64,000 bases of DNA, from the NCBI RefSeq assembly GCF_902706195.1, contig NZ_CACSJO010000008.1, forward strand, positions 1 to 64,000. Reading direction: 5' to 3'. The notes beneath the pieces were generated by a model that searched no databases, was not told the origin of the DNA, and worked only from the letters and a program-made list of their open reading frames with translations. Position 1 is the stretch's first letter. Each line of letters opens with the position of its first letter. The position numbers and the translations under genes were made by a program. Source of the DNA: Novosphingobium sp. 18050. Lineage in GTDB: Bacteria; Pseudomonadota; Alphaproteobacteria; Sphingomonadales; Sphingomonadaceae. Below, piece by piece: positions 62,511-64,000 of this stretch.

Positions 62511-63727
62511 AGGTCTTGATGGCAAAAGGCCCTATCGTTGCGGGGCTCCTCGCGCTGACAGTGCCTGCCGTGCTGGCGCCAAGCGTCGCGGCCGCGCAGG
62601 AACAGCGCGCGCTGCAAGTTGATGAAGCCCGCACGCTGTCCTTCTCTCGCTCGATCGGGCGCGTCGAGGTTAGCCGTGAGAATGTGATCTCGGTTTCCGC
62701 GCCGTCAACCCGTTCGCTTCGTATCACCGGCCTCGGCGCCGGGCAGGCGACGCTCAGCGTCTATGCGCCGGATGGGTCGTTGATCGAGGAAGGCCAGATC
62801 CAGGTCGACCCGGCGCCTCCCTCCTTCTCCAATGGCTCGGGCCCACTGCGGGCGGGCGAGAAGGTGGTCGCGGTGGACCTCCAGTTCGCTGCGGTGTCGT
62901 CCTCCACGCTCAAGGCGCTTGGTTTCAGCTTTTCCAAGCTGTCCGGCGATTTGCAGGGCGCGGTGGTTTCGCCCAGCAGCCTGAAATCGTACAGCTTCGG
63001 CGGCGGCGGATCGGGCCTGTCCGTAGACGCCTCGGCGCCGATCCAGAGCGCCTTCAACCTGTTCCTCTCGGCCCCGAACCGGGGCATCGGCGCCGTTCTG
63101 AGCGCGCTGTCGACCAACGGGCTATCGCAGCTTCTTGCCCAGCCCACGCTGCTGGTACGGTCTGGAGCGCAGGCTGAGTTTCTGGCTGGCGGCGAGGTTC
63201 CGGTTCCGATTCCGCAGTCCAATGGCGGCACGGGCAATTCGATTTCGATCGAGTACAAGAAGTTCGGCGTAAGCCTGAAGGTCAGGCCCTTCGTTCTCTC
63301 CGAGAACAATATCGTCCTTGAGATCGAGCCCGAGGTCAGCGAGCTGGATTACAACAATGGTGTACAGCTTCAGGGTTACGTGGTGCCGGGCTTCCGCAAT
63401 CGCTCGGCCAAGACGACGGTCGAACTGGGTAGCGGGCAGAGCTTCGTGATCGCCGGGCTCAACTACGCCAATTCCTCGGTCACCAAGGACAAGGTGCCGT
63501 TCCTGGGCGACATTCCGGTGCTGGGGGCCTTCTTCAAGCGCCAGCAGAACCAGAAGGAACGGCAGGAGCTGATCATAGTCGCCACGCCGCGTCTGGTGGA
63601 GCCGGAAGCCGTGCGCCCGATACTGGCGGATACCATGAAGACGCTCGATCCGGGCGTTGGGCAGATGATCGTGGGCAACGACGGCGTGGAACAGGCCGTG
63701 AAGTCCTTTGGCGTGGTGAGGCGCTGA
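62507..63727 (+). CDS. cpaC: Tad pilus secretin CpaC/RcpA
   Basis: A 406-residue type II/III secretin. The signal peptide ends SVAAAQE. A pilus formation N-terminal (BON-like) domain follows (VDEARTLSFSRSIGRVEVSR, ITGLGAGQATLSVY). The secretin core has LLAQPTLLVRSGAQAEFLAG, GGEVPVPIP, and VPFLGDIPVLGAFFKRQQNQ with ELIIVATPRLVEP. It forms the outer-membrane channel for the Flp pilus. It follows cpaB directly and precedes cpaE by one base. Confidence 0.95.
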   Translation: MKVLMAKGPIVAGLLALTVPAVLAPSVAAAQEQRALQVDEARTLSFSRSIGRVEVSRENVISVSAPSTRSLRITGLGAGQATLSVYAPDGSLIEEGQIQVDPAPPSFSNGSGPLRAGEKVVAVDLQFAAVSSSTLKALGFSFSKLSGDLQGAVVSPSSLKSYSFGGGGSGLSVDASAPIQSAFNLFLSAPNRGIGAVLSALSTNGLSQLLAQPTLLVRSGAQAEFLAGGEVPVPIPQSNGGTGNSISIEYKKFGVSLKVRPFVLSENNIVLEIEPEVSELDYNNGVQLQGYVVPGFRNRSAKTTVELGSGQSFVIAGLNYANSSVTKDKVPFLGDIPVLGAFFKRQQNQKERQELIIVATPRLVEPEAVRPILADTMKTLDPGVGQMIVGNDGVEQAVKSFGVVRR

Positions 63728-63728
63728 C

Positions 63729-64000
63729 ATGGTTCGTATCCATCTTCTCTCGATCGACCGCGCGCTGGCCCAGCGCATCACCGACGCGATGGGCGCGCAT
63801 GTCACGGTCGACATGGCGCAGTCGCTCGACGATGCGACGTTCGACGGCCCCGGCATTGTCGTCATCGACCATGCCTCGATCCCCGCCGAACGCTCGATGG
63901 CGTCGGTTATCGGCGAGGTCGCACAGGCCGCTCCCGGCCGCGCCGTGGTGCTCGCCACCGAGGACATGTACGCGGTGCACGTCCTTCAGGCGATCCGTTC
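63729..64000 (+). CDS. cpaE: CpaE/TadZ-like pilus assembly protein (partial, cut by window end)
   Basis: Only the first 90 residues are present and the frame is still open at the window end. The visible part (MVRIHLLSIDRALAQRITDA; GIVVIDHASIPAERSMASVI) looks like the receiver-like N-terminal domain of CpaE/TadZ, the MinD/ParA-type ATPase that localises the Tad machine. The call rests mainly on gene order (cpaB-cpaC-cpaE). The ATP-binding part lies outside. Confidence 0.75.
   Translation, partial: MVRIHLLSIDRALAQRITDAMGAHVTVDMAQSLDDATFDGPGIVVIDHASIPAERSMASVIGEVAQAAPGRAVVLATEDMYAVHVLQAIR

Overview
The window looks like part of a secondary replicon (megaplasmid or chromid) of a sphingomonad, most likely Novosphingobium-like. 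The grounds are high G+C, two TonB-dependent receptors, a Rieske/SDR/SnoaL catabolic cluster, palindromic repeats of the kind that translate as LSLSKD, and a RepA/ParA/ParB module with iterons. That module (30.4-34.7 kb) carries a replication initiator, an iteron array and two identical 16-bp parS-like palindromes. An initiator tRNA-fMet, a PBP1a and a glutathione-dependent formaldehyde pathway lie on the same stretch, which argues for a chromid. No transposase, integrase, rRNA or CRISPR array was seen.

Layout. 0-0.13 kb: terminator-like hairpin and tRNA-fMet. 0.3-11.5 kb: cobalt/cobalamin block. It holds CbtAB behind a minus-strand cobalamin riboswitch, a histidine-phosphatase-like gene without its RHG motif, a second cobalamin riboswitch leading into cobW-cobN-cobO-bluB, and a BtuF/BtuCD uptake system. 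cobN carries an in-frame palindromic repeat. 11.6-18.9 kb: an aromatic or terpenoid/steroid-type catabolic cluster (two SDRs, a fused double SnoaL protein, a TonB receptor, a Rieske oxygenase and a TetR regulator with a nearby perfect palindrome). 19-28.4 kb: PBP1a, an MscS channel, a YdeP-type molybdopterin oxidoreductase, a DmeR-DmeF Co/Ni efflux pair, an SDR and a HisD-family dehydrogenase. 29-34.7 kb: replication and partition. 34.7-41.8 kb: LysR regulator and an RND efflux operon in the order pump-adaptor-outer membrane factor. 41.8-49.6 kb: a winged-helix protein, a TonB receptor, a GSU2403-like nucleotidyltransferase, a LysR regulator and frmA-fghA.

49.9-64 kb is the most unusual part, a cell-surface and adhesion island. 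In order it holds a TpsB/FhaC-type barrel without a TpsA partner, a prolyl-hydroxylase-like 2OG-Fe(II) oxygenase, a prepilin peptidase, a barrel-only autotransporter, an orphan ParB-like protein, a collagen-like (Gly-Pro-X) lipoprotein with a second 72-bp tandem-repeat region, a small protein, a single-domain response regulator, a soluble histidine kinase, a convergent membrane kinase lacking recognisable ATP-binding boxes, and the start of a Tad/Flp pilus operon (cpaB, cpaC, cpaE) that runs off the window. The oxygenase plus collagen-like lipoprotein plus orphan ParB in this setting is the best candidate for an undescribed system. That link is an inference from gene order.
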